Origin: Oegoconia quadripuncta
Lineage: Eukaryota > Arthropoda > Insecta > Lepidoptera > Autostichidae
DNA: 64,000 bases
Assembly (NCBI GenBank): GCA_949316235.1
Contig: OX438750.1
Location: 16,494,865 to 16,558,864 of the forward strand
Reading direction: 5' to 3'
Shown: piece after piece, positions 20,991-33,390 of the stretch
Layout of the letters: the number at the start of each line of letters is the position of its first letter
Position numbering within the stretch: position 1 is the first letter of the stretch
The notes under the pieces: model-generated
Seen by the model: only the letters and a program-made list of their open reading frames with translations
Databases searched by the model: none
Told to the model about the DNA's origin: nothing
Translations under genes and position numbers: made by a program

Positions 20991-21954
20991 TCGGAGGTTT
21001 TCTAAATTTTCAATTTATACTAATTATTGAGCAATGGAGTCCTATATTAACGATTCTTGTAATTGAACTACCAAGTCTTAATTAGAAGAATCGAGTCTTA
21101 TTGCCAATGACAATAACAATTTCTGAAAATGAATAACTTATTTAGTAGACATTTTTGTCGTCTGATTGATGATACCAACAGATGTATTGTTCATATAGTT
21201 TCACGCCTACACACGCGAGGTCTTCCATCGGGAACATGACCTTCAAGGGCGGTGTAAAAAGGTATAAGAACTGCGCGCGAGCGCCGACATTGGCACGAAG
21301 CGCATCGCTTGCGCGTGCACGCAAGGGTGAATAGAGTTACCATGCGTGACTTCGTATTGTAGACTGTGAAAAACTTATTCACCTTTTCAGACAATTATGT
21401 TGACAGAAAAATAGAACAAAAATGTATTTCTCATATCTGTAAATGAGACACATTGTCAGAATTTAATTACAATGTGTAACGCTAAATGGGTCAAATAAAC
21501 GATTCTTATTCTTAAAATGCTGACGGCATTGCCCCGCTATTGCAATACTCAACCGTTAGCTGCCAGCGGAGCTATCTGGTTGTTCTTGAAGAAAGAATGA
21601 AATTCAGGACCCCAGAATCGTCTCAAATCCCCAAGGGCAATGTAAAGCAATGTGTTTTATTTGCCGATTCACGAAGTTCGAAAACCATCAAAATTACTTA
21701 CTTTTTAGCCTACTGTTGAATATGTATGGCATAAATTTTCTGTGCTCTTATATTACTTCCTTATTAAATGAATACTCATCATTCTTGTAATACTTTTTTG
21801 CTTTTTCCTAACCTTACATTCTCCCTATATTTTTTGTATGCTCGAAAACACAGAAATTAGTCACGAAAAAGTCATAGTTACTTAATCATTTTAATCATTT
21901 ATTCATGTAGGCAATACAATATGCACTTATGAACGTCATTTGTTTTTTAAACTA
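20991..21954. other. Intron 1, nothing firm
   Basis: A moderately GC-rich patch at 21205-21330 (GCGCGCGAGCGCC, GCGCATCGCTTGCGCGTGCA) without a convincing coding frame or splice sites. The rest is AT-rich and unassigned. Confidence 0.4.
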
Positions 21955-22550
21955 TCACTAGCTCGGAACGCGATCACTACTGAGAAGAGCTAGCGAGAAA
22001 CTCAGAGGGTTTGTCTCTTTTCAATCAATCATTTACAATCAAGAAAGGTTACAACAATTTTTATATAATGTGTAGAGGAGCCGTTTAATCCCATGGATTA
22101 CTATCATTAATGTAGTCTGAAATTTTGTAATATCCCTTTTTACATAATTTTTGTTTTATAATAAGTTTAAATTTATTAAGCGGAAGATTCCGTATATCCA
22201 TGGGAACCTTGTTGTAGAAGCGCACACATTGACCTCTGAATGACTTACTAACTTTACTAAGTCTACTAAAAGGCACAGCTAATTGATTTTTGCTCCTTGT
22301 ATTGACATTATGTCGGTCGCAATGTTTCTCGAATGAATATATATTTCTCTTAACATATACAAGATTTTCATATATACATATATTGTGACAAAAATGTTAA
22401 AATATTAATTTCTTTAAATATTTGTCTTAATGTATCTCTTGACCTTAATTTATAAATTGCACGAATAGCTCGTTTCTGCTAGACAAATATGCTATCTGTA
22501 TCAGCAGCGTTACCCCACAGCAAGATACCATATGACATCAAGCTTTAAGT
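21955..22550 (-). pseudogene. LINE reverse transcriptase C-terminus, broken
   Basis: Minus-strand translation from about 22545 reads SLMSYGILLWGNAADTDSIF, a stop, QKRAIRAIYKLRSRDTLRQI, then after a frame change near 22390 continues YENLVYVKRNIYSFEKHCDR, RGQCVRFYNKVPMDIRNLPL and KQKLCKKGYYKISDYINDS before the terminal stop at 22085. This is the standard C-terminal part of a jockey/CR1-type non-LTR polyprotein. One stop and one frameshift make it dead. The 3' UTR runs to about 21955. Confidence 0.8.
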
Positions 22551-23239
22551 GTAGTTTATACCCTTCATGTTTAGTTTTACACTTTGTTTTGTTTGTTGTA
22601 CAATAAAGAATATTTTGTTGTTGTTGTTGTTACACGCTTCACCAACCAATATATTTTACTTCTGTCAAGTCATCTCAACTGTAATGTTGTTGTACGATAC
22701 AAACATATCCAACCTTATAAAATATTTTAAACACCTTCCTTCGGCCTTCGGCAGGAAAGTCATAAATTTCCTCCCTAAATAACCTGCCAAGTCACGAATA
22801 TATATTTTGAAATTATTGTTCTACCCGTCACTGTTATTTTGAGCGCAAATAAGTACAATGATATATTTCGAATGGCCAGAAAGATTACCTGATTGCATTT
22901 TCGAACCGTCACACATGGCCATCGCGATACGTCACTGCTATCTATACTAAAAAGCAGGCCCCTAACCAGCCGACTTCATGCACACCCTACTAAGGATGAC
23001 AGTACAACGAGAGGCGCCGGCGCATTTACATTCAATCGGCGGCTTGCAGGGTGACCTACTTGCGCTTACGTTCACACCTTCTGACGTCGCCCTTAGCCGT
23101 CGCTTCATTGTTTACAATGTCTTATGACATGAAGTCTCCCACATCTTATTGCTTTTAGAAATGTGTACCTACTTTTTTATAGGAAAACTTATTATAGGTA
23201 TATCCCCAACCACGTTTTTATGATTAATACGAGCGATTG
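22551..23239. other. Intron 1; LINE-like tail and unassigned DNA
   Basis: 22560-22640 has a TTGTACAATAAAGAATATTT string followed by (TTG)n, a typical retroelement 3' end with microsatellite tail. 22940-23110 is GC-richer unique DNA (GAGAGGCGCCGGCGCATTTA) with no clear frame. Confidence 0.4.
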
Positions 23240-23720
23240 ATCACAATCTTACATGATGGAAAGTGACGATGTGGTCGGACATGAAGCAGCGAAGGTAGCA
23301 CTGATTTAGTAACATCAAGATGGAAGCTCTGGTTAGATTATTAGGTATCTCAAACTCCATAGACGAGTTCTGACAACAAAAACGTCTACTTCCACAGCTT
23401 TTCCTTTTCCACAGCTTCCACACATTTTGTTGTGGGAAAACTCCGTTGACACACTTACCATATTTGTTACACAGGAGCGAACGATTCGTGCAATTTATAA
23501 ATTGCGACCATAGAGAATGGTGTGATAGCATACAATGATCGATATTCAGCGGTGTATGTCGATCATACAGGTGTTTAGTACTACCGATAGGACTACGTGC
23601 AATTTGATTTGCCCGTGGTCCGATTGATAGAACCACATGCAAAAACAATTGCCCATGGATCGACCAGTAGAACTCGGCGACCGGACCACGGGCAATAAAC
23701 GGTAGTATCACCCTTACTTA
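23240..23720. mobile_element. Mixed transposon remnants with terminal symmetry
   Basis: 23470-23515 contains a CGATTCGTGCAATTTATAAA string like the LINE frame at 22440-22480. 23568-23715 shows imperfect inverted symmetry: ACTACCGATAGGACTACGTG at the left against CACGGGCAATAAACGGTAGT at the right, with TTGCCCGTGGTCC repeated inside. The 156-codon minus-strand open frame across this region is not protein-like. Confidence 0.4.
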
Positions 23721-24600
23721 TTAGGTAATCAGCGAAATTTATAGGGGTAGATAAATTTTTGTGTTTTTAAGGATCGAGTTGTTAATTAATTTAATCGAGA
23801 CAAAGATTCAAAATTATGTTCTTTAATTTACCTTCAAATGACGTCATCCTGATTAGTCATCAAATTAAGAAATATGAAAGAAAGAGAAAGAAACAAATTC
23901 ACTTTCGCATTACTAATACAAGGTTAAGCAAAGGTAAATAAGTATGAAGTATTGATATACTAAGCGTAAATACGAGTATTATAGCTATAATGAGTTATGT
24001 TTATGTAAAAGTGTAATTTGGAAATGCCTCAGGGGATCCGCACTTCACCTACATAATTAGGTAGTAGCAATAAAAAAAGACTAACTAAAACGTTTATTGT
24101 TTTTTCAGCCCAAGTTACAACTATTAAAAATGTCAATCCTATTGAGTTTCAAAGTTGAATATTTCAAAGAAACATCGCGAGGCGGTGGTTGTTCCTGTAA
24201 CACGTTAAACAGCTATTTAACGGGCATATACCGGATGAGTTTTCTTACCGTAAGGAAAAAAATAGGGCATATTAGTTAAGTGAAATAGAAGTTATTGCCA
24301 TAGGTAGTTCATTTTTATTTTTTTTTCAAACCATCATCGACCCACGATCCTGCCGGAGATTGAAATGCGACTGGCGGGATTCCTAGGGTTCCTATCATGC
24401 GAATTTTATTTTATATTATACTAATACATTTGTTGTGTTTCTATAACACAATATTTAGTTATGCTAATATTGTCACCTCAATAGAACACGTATAGAAAAA
24501 CAAATTTCATATCAATATTATTCTCATATATTTACACTACTACAGCAATGTTAATTTTTTTGATTTGTGTCGCATATACCATGATTCCCCTCGGGTAATA
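23721..24600. other. Intron 1, nothing recognised
   Basis: AT-rich. A 60-codon open frame at 24097-24279 begins right after a TTTTTTCAG acceptor-like site but has no matching donor or recognisable motif. Confidence 0.35.
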
Positions 24601-24804
24601 GCTGAACTACCACCAGCTTATCTAAATCTCCCTCCAAGCGGCAATGTTAATAGCATTGTTGTGTTCCGGTTGCCAGATATGAGATAGCCAGTCCCCCAAA
24701 TGTGTTGGGGTTTTCGGGTCAGTACGATTCCACCTTCGACCTCATCTTCACTTAACATCAGGTGTGATTGAGTTCAAGTACCAACCCGTTGTGCATAAAA
24801 AAAA
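24601..24804 (+). mobile_element. SINE-A copy, head truncated
   Basis: Starts near CACCAGCTTATCTAAATCTC and ends in GTTGTGCATAAAAAAAA. Confidence 0.8.
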
Positions 24805-25321
24805 TCTCTAGAAGTAAACCAAAGACTTCAACTAGAGTACCTAATCGGAAATCTCGTGTAAACACCTCAAAAGTCTATAAAAACAATCACCACATGTAAT
24901 AATCACATGGTGTCCCGTGTCCGTGCCGATTAACCGCATGCATAACACAATCTTCGTGCAGCGATCGCGTTAATTGTCCATCTAATCAGCCATTGTTTTA
25001 CAAGCGTTTTTTAGCGAATCGCCGTGCAGCGTGACGGGTGCGGCGTTTAACATGTTCACTCGTAACGTTTATAGCTAGAAACGTTTATCATAAGTCATAC
25101 CAGTAACTATTAATTGAAAATTTAGGCGATCGAAAGGCTACATGGAAATCAACTTGGCACTTTTTTTTTCTCCAATTTTTTTGGAACTTTGAAACACTAT
25201 TATGTTACACAGAGACCAAAACAATAAATACAATAAATCACTCGTTTGATACATCCTTACACTAACAAACCGATATAATAACCTGGATTCATCTGACAGT
25301 GGAAAGACAGAATGCCTTGGA
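24805..25321. other. Intron 1 unique block
   Basis: 24900-25110 is repeat-free and moderately GC-rich (GTGCAGCGATCGCGTTAATT, CAGCCATTGTTTTACAAGCG, CGTGCAGCGTGACGGGTGCG). It is not coding in any frame I can defend. A conserved noncoding element is possible. Confidence 0.3.
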
Positions 25322-25460
25322 ATAACCTGTTTGGTGTAGTGATTGGAAATAGTGACTGCTATACCAATAGGTCGCGGGTTCGAATCTGGTTAAGGACATA
25401 TGTTTGTATGACACATGTATTACCCGAGTTATAGATGTTTTCATTTATAATAAGTATAAT
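25322..25460 (+). mobile_element. SINE-C copy, partial
   Basis: Sense copy: CCTGTTTGGTGTAGTGATTG (A-box side), GGTCGCGGGTTCGAATCTGG (B box), then the body to about GATGTTTTCATTTATAATAA. Confidence 0.7.
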
Positions 25461-25476
25461 TATTATATAAAAAAAT

Positions 25477-26500
25477 ATTGCTTGTTTGTTTGTTGCTCAA
25501 TCACGGAGAAACGAATGAACGGACGAATTTGAATTTTTGGTATATAAGTTTAATTTGGTATATAAGTTCCAAGAGGAGTTACAAGAGATGGTAACACTTA
25601 TGAATACGGTTTTGAAAGAAAAAAGAATGAAAGTCAATGTGATTAAAACGAAAGTTATGGTATTTGAGAGAGGGGTATGTATGACGGATTGCAATATTTT
25701 GATAGACGGAGAAAAAGTGGAGCAAGTGCGTGAATTTGTGTATTTGGGTTCACTGTTTACAAGGGATGGTAAGTGTGAGAAGGACATCGAAAGAAGAGTG
25801 AATGCCGGAAATCAGGTAAATGGAGCACTGCATGTCTTTATGAGGAGCCAGAATGTGTCCAAAAAAGCTCGTCTGGCTGTTCATGGCGGGGTGCTGGTTC
25901 CAACACTGACTTACGGGAGTGAATGCTGGGTATGGCAAAAGAAGAATGAAAGTAGAATAAATGCAGTGGAAATGAGATCATTGAGAAGTATGAATGGGGT
26001 GACTCTGAAAGATAGAATCAGAAATAGTGTAATTAGGGAGTTAAGCAGTGTGAATGAAGATGTAGTGACAAAGATTGAAAAAGGTATGCTGAGATGGTTT
26101 GGACATGTGGAGAGGATGAATGAAAGAAGACTTACGAAAGAGATATACAAAGCGAATGTGGATGGTAGTGTTGGTAGGGGAAGACCACGGCGAACGTACC
26201 ATGATCAAATCGGGGACGTCTTAAAGAAAGGCCAAGTCAAGAATACCCTAAACCGACGAGCATGTATGAACAACCTTATGAGAGTGAAGGAAGCAGAAGA
26301 GGTGTGTCAGGATCGTAGCAAGTGGAAGTCTGTGGTATCTGCCTACCCCAACGGGAAACAGGCGTGACATTATGTATGTATGTATGTATATAAGTAGAAC
26401 ATACACTGGATTAAAACATAGTATATTTTTAATCCCGATAAAGTGAGTAGTTCCCACAGGATAAAGAAATTAAACATAACCGCGATAATACTATAAAAAA
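25477..26500 (+). mobile_element. Helitron-like family D copy interrupted by a LINE
   Basis: 5' part 25477-25545 (TGTTTGTTGCTCAATCACGG) and 3' part 26387-26500 (AGAACATACACTGGATTAAA, GTGAGTAGTTCCCACAGG) of one element, separated by the RTE-like retrotransposon fragment. The string TATATAAGT occurs on both sides of the insert, as expected for a target-site duplication. Confidence 0.65.
25546..26390 (+). pseudogene. RTE-like non-LTR retrotransposon fragment with intact 3' ORF end
   Basis: An uninterrupted frame ending in TGA at 26365-26367 encodes the C-terminal part of an endonuclease-reverse transcriptase: [20 protein letters not shown] (end of the palm region), [55 protein letters not shown] and [20 protein letters not shown]. 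The catalytic YADD box lies upstream and is missing, so the fragment cannot encode active enzyme. The element ends in an (ATGT)n tail, in keeping with RTE-type elements. The lack of stops over some 270 codons suggests a recent insertion. A second 3' copy is at 48638-49016. It was probably transcriptionally silent host-wise; it is not a lov exon. Confidence 0.85.
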
Positions 26501-27243
26501 TATAGGCAAAGTTATTTATTATATAAAGGGTCCTTCTATATAAGTATGTGACTTTATGCGGTAAATTACCTGCAAGCTCAAAAGTTTACTTTCAAAATTT
26601 TTATTCTAACCAAGTCATACATACAGTTGAATGGTTAACAAAGCCATAACCTGAAGGGACCAGTACGATCAACATCCACAAGTGGGCGTACCAAATGATA
26701 TGCAATGTATAGCGCAACAGTAATTTATGTGAACATTTCTATCTGGTGCAATTTATTTAGCAGGTGACTCGTGAAAGGTGAGAGCTGCTCGTGCGCAGAG
26801 AACTGACAAACAAACACGCACACATTTGTATATATTTGTTGTGAATGCATTATTCGGTCCCGGGTGGACATTTGAATTTGAATGGATTCCCAGAACGGCG
26901 TGGTATTTTTTTAGATAAATTTGAAAAAGTATTACACCACAGACTCATAAAAAGACGTATGAGGACATATCTAGGAATGGGTTCTAATTGTTAAGCTTAT
27001 CAAATTCCAAATTGATATGATTAGATAAAGGTTAAACATACATAAATATATATGAATACTATATATTGATGCCAGTCAATAACAATAATAAATATCCACT
27101 CGGACACTTACCGAACTAAACGAAATAATATGTAGTTTAAGAATCTAAAAAAACACGCTACATTTCCATCTCCTGGCTCCATCATCAGATCAACTCCAAG
27201 ATACTAAATTATAATATTGTCATCAGAGTTTCATTTTTTTAAA
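26501..27243. other. Intron 1, nothing recognised
   Basis: AT-rich, no repeat match within the window and no coding-like frame. Confidence 0.4.
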
Positions 27244-27576
27244 TTTTTTTTAATGTACAACGGGTTAGCACTTGACCTCGATCACACCTGATGTTAAGTG
27301 AAGATGAGGCCGAAGGTGGTAGTGTACTGACCCGGAAACCCCATCTTATTTGGGAAACTGGCTATCTTATCTCTGAGAACCGGAACACAACAATGCTATT
27401 AACATTGCTGTTTGGCGGCAGATTTAGATAAGATGGTGGTAGCTAGCCAGGCGGGCATTTAAAATGCCCTACCACCAACCAAACCGAGTACTTAAACATG
27501 TACCCCGTTAGGGATCGAAGCCGCGACCGACGAATCGTAAACCCAATGTTGTTTACATTGAGCCACGGAGGCGGTT
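27244..27576 (-). mobile_element. SINE-A, full length
   Basis: Antisense full copy from the tail complement (TTTTTTTAATGTACAACGGG) to the tRNA-like head (TTTACATTGAGCCACGGAGG). In the minus-strand reading the B box region is GTCGCGGCTTCGATCCC, one base off the consensus. Confidence 0.85.
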
Positions 27577-28754
27577 CCAATTTTCATTTCGATACGACAA
27601 TTAGAAGTAGGTAAGTTTTAATTAAGTTTCAAGATTTGATTACATTGTTAGTTACAAGTGAAGCTAATAAAAGCGTATTAAAAAGTACTATAAAATAAAA
27701 TAAATAAAAATATTTTATTTCAGACAAATGACAGTCCATAGGTGTTAGTACAAATTTTACTTACTGACTATGTTAATATTATATCTAATTTTACAAAATT
27801 AATTAATTTTAAATAAATTATCTGAGACTTGACTCATCCTCTGCCCGCAAGCGCATCAAGACCTCAGAACATGAAGTTCGACGAACCTGCCGACCAGAAG
27901 AGAGTAAAATCTGTCACTATGGATGAGGCCTAAACACAATAACTACACGGATATTTATCCGTGCAAACATGACTGTAGAATAAATATTCATATACATCAA
28001 TCACACAATCATTTACCCCGAGCTATATAGTATGAAGGATTTGAAAGGTAATCAAGAAAAAAATTTGCTTAATACCTTCTGAGCCAAAATGTGTGGGACA
28101 ACTGATATTTTCTTTGAATATGAGCAATTGTTTTTAATCTCATAAAAACAATTGCTCATTATGAATAACATTCACGTGATTTTGAATCCACTGGTGACAC
28201 AAATATCACTAAAGGAGATCATTCATTGAGTCCAATATTCGGAAAGTCGCATTTTTCGCTAACGTTTAAACCACAGATTCCAAATAGTGAAATTTTGTCA
28301 GCCGATGACATTCAAAAATTGATCCCCTGACACTTAAAAGATGCTCGACTTTGCAGTTATATATCTAGTATTCTTCTGAGCGTCAAACACATCAAATTCT
28401 TGACTTCTGTAACCAGGATTATTTATTTAATATATTTTAATCTTATTTCAAATTCAAAAACACTTTAATAAGTGCTTTAATTACTAAACATTTTAATGTG
28501 TTAATCAATTAGCTACTAATAAAATATTATTATTCGCAGTTAGATTTCAAATTGGTTCACAATTTACATTTTATATAACGACATGTAAAGGGTTGTCATT
28601 TAATTTCTATAAAATAAGTTTAGTCAGTGGATCATGTTAGAAAATTGAATTAAAATAGGCATCAACAACCTATCGTAGTATCTTCAGTTCTCCGTTCTTA
28701 TTTACCAACTGTCAGAAGCTTTGCTCAGATCGTCGCACCATCTGCCAATTTGGA
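27577..28754. other. Intron 1, mostly unassigned
   Basis: 27690-27900 looks like an antisense retroelement tail (ATAAAATAAATAAAAATATT then TTCAGACAAATGACAG). 28120-28160 has a small hairpin (GAGCAATTGTTTTTAATCTC / AAAACAATTGCTC). No gene seen. Confidence 0.4.
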
Positions 28755-28999
28755 CACAGCGCCATCTAGGTCCACACTATACAGCTAGGGTTTTAATAGA
28801 TAGGCCTCCATACCAGGTCGATATACTACACAAATATATATTTTTTGTAAATAAACACATATAAATGAAAACATCCAAAACTCGGGTACACATGTCAATA
28901 TTCATCATACAAATAAATGCCCCTAGAGGGATTCGAACCCGCGACCTTTTAGTGCGTATAGCAGTCAGAGTTTCTAACCACTACCAAACAGGTCGTCAA
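28755..28999 (-). mobile_element. SINE-C copy, full length
   Basis: Antisense: CAGCGCCATCTAGGTCCACA at the 3' side of the element, GGGATTCGAACCCGCGACC (B box complement) and CCAAACAGGTCGTC at the head. Confidence 0.8.
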
Positions 29000-29264
29000 A
29001 CATAGGTATAACCCTAAGATTTTTTTGTACTTATATTTAATGGTAAAGATAATAACTAAATACTTATTTTCAATATACTTCCTCGTAAAGTGGATCTAAT
29101 TTCACCTCATAAAACACGCGTGTGTTATAAAGGTATATTCTATAACCGCACTATTTGCTATAGCAAAGAACAATAAGTCTCATACAGCCAAGTGATAACA
29201 CCATCACAGCCCGGTGAATAAAGTATCGCTGATCTTCACATGTTATGGAGATCAGTAATAAAAT

Positions 29265-29400
29265 ATGCTTCAATTTTTTTTTTTTTTTTCAAATTTGGAA
29301 GCCAGCCAGTGGTCAGCGGGCCGCGTGATTTTTTATTCTCTTTCCTCGCAAGTATGTTGGAAAACGTCGTACGAAAAAAAACTAGTCAAGTTATTCACGG
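29265..29400 (+). repeat. Family M repeat
   Basis: A T-run followed by CAAATTTGGAAGCCAGCCAG, GGGCCGCGTGATTTTTTATT and CCTCGCAAGTATGTTGGAAA. The same order occurs inverted at 53455-53590. Class not recognised. Confidence 0.5.
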
Positions 29401-30182
29401 AACCAATGGGAAAAAAATCCCATTAGTTCGGTGAACAGAACTGTCCAACAGAACTAGTGAGAAGAAACACTATAAATCGTAATGTACTTATCACTTAACA
29501 ATTAACAACATGGGATGAGATTTAAATAATTGAACCGCGAAAATTGATTAAACAACTGACTTCAGTCAAGTTCCATTCTGTTATTAATCTAAAAAAATAA
29601 TACTACATTTACAAACTAAACTGCCTATAAATAAAAAATTACTAGTTATTTTCCCATATGTCAACCCAGCCAGCCCTAATGCAAGTACCTAAACTTATCT
29701 CAATGTTTTATAGTTAATTTAGATTAAACACGCTAAAACTAATAAAGGCAAAAGCTTGCACAGATTATAAAGACATAAAACTTTATACATTATCAAGTAA
29801 CATTTCACTTACCTATCTACCTACATACATATCTTAATAGATACTTACTTTATACAGGCGGTTGTTACATAAAATCCCTAAAGATATTATTTGCCGTACT
29901 ATTTACTTATATTTATAAATACTTCCTTTTTCTTAAACATCAGAAGTTATTTTGATTATTACTTTTTCGTGAACTCGATCTCCACTTTTTTGGAAGCGGT
30001 TAAAAAGTAACTTATGGCATACTCCAAGGTCCCAAGTTACCTCTGTGCAATATTTCAAGTGTTTAGCTTAGCTGTTTAGGCGTGAAATCTGATAGACGGA
30101 CAGACTTCGCATTTACATTTGTATATGGGAGTATGGATAATAATAACTAGTAACTAATGTAACCATAATAATAACTATCATT
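29401..30182. other. Intron 1, nothing recognised
   Basis: AT-rich. A short string near 29990 (CTTTTTTGGAAGCGGTTAAA) resembles a common lepidopteran repeat but is too short to classify. Confidence 0.4.
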
Positions 30183-30352
30183 GCGAAAAGGATGAACGGA
30201 TTAGGATGAAAATTGGATATATAAATAGAACACACCATGGATTAAGACATAGAATTTTTTACCCCGATAAAGTAGCTCCCGTGGGATAAACAAATTAAAC
30301 ATATCCGCGGTAAAGTTATTATAAGCAATCGGAACCGCAGGAAAAAGCTAGT
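30183..30352 (+). mobile_element. Helitron-like family D copy, 5' truncated
   Basis: Contains GGATGAACGGATTAGGATGA, GGGATAAACAAATTAAACAT and a degraded 3' hairpin ending AAAAAGCTAGT. Confidence 0.55.
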
Positions 30353-30479
30353 GGAGCAACGTCAATTATTTACGTTTCATTAGCGAAAATGGGTACCTTC
30401 TGTATGGCAGTCAAATTAATAATCATTTACTTAATGAATTCGCGTTTCGTGAACACAGCAGCGACAGTGTCATTGCTCG

Positions 30480-30615
30480 CAAAATAATCTGCAATCGACA
30501 ACTCGCGAGCCCAGGGTGAGGATTAGGGCAAATCCTCCCATCGAAAGCGATGAAAATCGCTCCATGGGAAAGGCCAATGCCCAGTAGCGGAATTTTATAG
30601 GCTGCTAATGTCATG
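30480..30615 (+). mobile_element. LINE-like tail fragment
   Basis: CCATGGGAAAGGCCAATGCC CAGTAGCGG AATTTTATAGGCTG is a recurrent lepidopteran retroelement 3'-end motif. Short and noncoding here. Confidence 0.4.
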
Positions 30616-31483
30616 TGTAGTAAATTCTTAAATCAACGTTACAAAGCACTTATAAAACTGATAAGTATTTATGTATTTTCTCGAGAAATACGTTCTAGGA
30701 TATTATCATTTATGATATATATTTTTTATTTTTTTTCTATTACTTATATTTCTGTATATGATAAACATTCTTGTATGAGTTTTTGATTAATTTTGTGATT
30801 TATTTTGAGAATACAATATTTGTATGCCACTTAATGGCAGAATGTGGGTACAATCGTCACCGTATAATTACTCGTAATTCAATCGCAAACTAAATAATTC
30901 TAACGTCTAGTCTTAAAAGGATATATTGTGCATGAAGCCTGGCAGCCGCCATTGCCTGCACTTTCCTCCGACTTTCCCTAGGAATCCAAGGAGTGCTTGT
31001 ATTGTACGCTCACAAGTTCAAATAATATGCATAACGGGTTAACGGAGGTGGAGGCCACAAAATAAATTGGACTATTCTAATTTTTCGTCCTGTAAACACC
31101 GACGCTAAAAGTAGTTACTTTTACGACTTCACATCACACATGCACAACTAGCTTAAGTGCAACACGGAAGAGGTCCAAGACGTTCACTTTTAAGCTCTAT
31201 ATTTTAGTTTTACTGGCTATAATTTAAAGTGATATAATGCTCACGTTACTTGAGTAATACATAATGAAATAACTATATAATATACACACTCTCGACTAGA
31301 CGTGGCACCATCGTTCCAGGAACTTATTAGGCGCTGACTTTCCTGGAACAGCGACCGATTTTAGTTGTGAAATTTGAATGTTTTCTTTAGATATTTGTAA
31401 GATGATATCCAAAATTATTTGTTTCGTTATTAAATTGAAAATTGATAGTTTGATAAACTTTAGTATTATGTTATACTAAGACC
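30616..31483. other. Intron 1, nothing recognised
   Basis: AT-rich without repeat matches inside the window; no coding-like frame. Confidence 0.4.
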
Positions 31484-31808
31484 AGCCTCCGTGGCTCAAT
31501 GTAAACAACATAGGGTTTACGAATCGGAGGTCGCGGGTTCGATCCCCAGCGGGGTACATGTTTAGTACTCGGTTTGGTTGGTGGTAGGGCATTTTAAATG
31601 TCCGCCTGGCTAGCTACCACCATCTTATCTAAATCTGCCTCCATGCAGCAATGTTATAGCATTGTTGTGTTCCGGTTGTCAGAGATAACATAGCCAATAC
31701 CCAAATGTGTTGGGGTTTCCGGGTCAGTACGCTTCCACCTTCGATCTCATCTTCACTTAACATCAGGTGTGATTGAGGTCAAGTACCAACCCGTTATGCA
31801 TAAAAAAA
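31484..31808 (+). mobile_element. SINE-A, full length
   Basis: Sense full copy: GCCTCCGTGGCTCAATGTAA (A-box region), GAGGTCGCGGGTTCGATCCC (perfect B box GGTTCGATCC), body with CCTGGCTAGCTACCACCATC and GTTCCGGTTGTCAGAG, then CAGGTGTGATTGAGGTCAAG and an A tail. Confidence 0.9.
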
Positions 31809-32769
31809 TTTATGAGGTCGAGTAGTAAGCCTCTTCACTTTGCCAGCTGGGAGGTATGATCCTCTTATCCCATTCCATCTATTCCAGCATGTTCCAGTGC
31901 GATAAGAGAGTCATGGTCCATAGGATGACAACACATTTGTATAACCTCAATATTTAAACTCTAAAATGTCGACCTTCATGTGCCTTATGTAATCTTCTCA
32001 AATCTTATCGTAAAAAAATCTTCTCACCAAGTGATTTTTAGACCTCTCAAGCAGAGATCCTTAGAAACCTAAGGGTAAACACCCGCAAATAGATTGCGTT
32101 ACTGATATGTCGATGATGAAGGTGACATCTATCGGCGAGTAGTAAGAACTAACACAGAGGGAGAACATTGTAACTCAAAAATTATTGTCCCGACTCGATA
32201 AAGGGGATAACAGTGGTATAAGGTTAATTCTTACTTACCTTTAGCTATAGACTTTTGATTTCATTTCATTAAAATCAACTCTCAAGCAGAAAGGAAATGT
32301 GGTGTTACGATCAAGAAATAATATAATAACATGCGACCCTGACTTGCAATACTTAGTGATAGCACAGTTTTAAGTGATACCGTTGTAATAACTAGTTCTG
32401 AATTATGATATTTTGATTTTTGGAATTAGACTCAATTTATTTAGTTAATGTGACATCTTGGGAATTTTCACGGCACGACTTTAAAAGAAGGATAGCCTCA
32501 ATTTCCCCTTCTATAGGTTGATTACAGATCTACAATATAAAATCACAGATTTCTTGACAATTACTACATGTTAAACAACTTACAGTAATGCTCGTTACAG
32601 TCGCGATTCGCACTTGGTCGGTTTTGTGATATTATAACGATTGCCATTTTTCAAACAAACGTACTTGGACTCATAAATAAATAACTGTTCCACGTTCCCA
32701 TCATGCGAGCCAACCGGAACTAGAATCACACATTAGATTTAATTTTATACGAATTTAATAACAAGAGAG
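31809..32769. other. Intron 1, nothing recognised
   Basis: No repeat copies or coding-like frames. This starts a repeat-free stretch that reaches about 34780. Confidence 0.4.
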
Positions 32770-33390
32770 ATGCGCACCTATTGTGCGCAGGCCAGTCGGC
32801 GGTCATGAGAATCAGCCTGCTCGATTTTTTTGTTAACGATAAAGAGGTGCCGACGGACAATTCGGAGCGAGATTGATGTGCATGCGTGATCATATCTACC
32901 CGCTGTGCGCGGCCAGTAATTAATATATGGAATATTAATTACCATAACGCATTCAACCCCACGCGTGCCCACGCGCACCGCTCGCGGCCCCTTTCACCCG
33001 CTCACCACAGTAGCGGCGACAACAAATCATCGTCACACGGCCGAATCGATTCCGTCCATAAAATTCGAAATTTGAATGAATATTCTGTGAATGAGAACCG
33101 AAATAAAATCACGAGTGTTGCGTTCGAGAACGCGGGCGGGTCGCGATGGAGCCTCTCACTGAGCGGCACAATGACCGCGGCGCATACGGCCAGATCTCTC
33201 TCTTGATAAAACACAAAAAACGCCACGAAAAAACTACATGTCATGCATCTACGTGTGCTAGTCAATTTCACAGCGACCGTCATGGGAATCGAGCGACGAA
33301 TGGACTTTAGAAAGCAATTAAATCTGTGCCCACGAAAACGAACGCGACCAAAAAGTTGCGATCAACACATGAAATTCTCGAACACGCCGC
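32770..33390. promoter_or_regulatory. GC-rich repeat-free island in intron 1
   Basis: A roughly 600-bp island of higher GC with many CpGs (CACGCGTGCCCACGCGCACC, CGGGCGGGTCGCGATGGAGC) in AT-rich surroundings and free of window repeats. Within it, 32916-32942 is a perfect dyad: GTAATTAATAT, five bases, ATATTAATTAC, with two TAATTA homeodomain-type cores. It may be an enhancer or an alternative promoter; no transcript evidence. Confidence 0.35.

Noticed and set aside
23241..23711. 156-codon minus-strand open frame
   Set aside because: It crosses transposon remnants with no protein-like pattern; the opposite strand holds a LINE-like string.
24097..24279. Possible intron 1 exon following a TTTTTTCAG site
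   Set aside because: No recognisable protein, no donor, and AT-rich composition; acceptor-like sites are common by chance.
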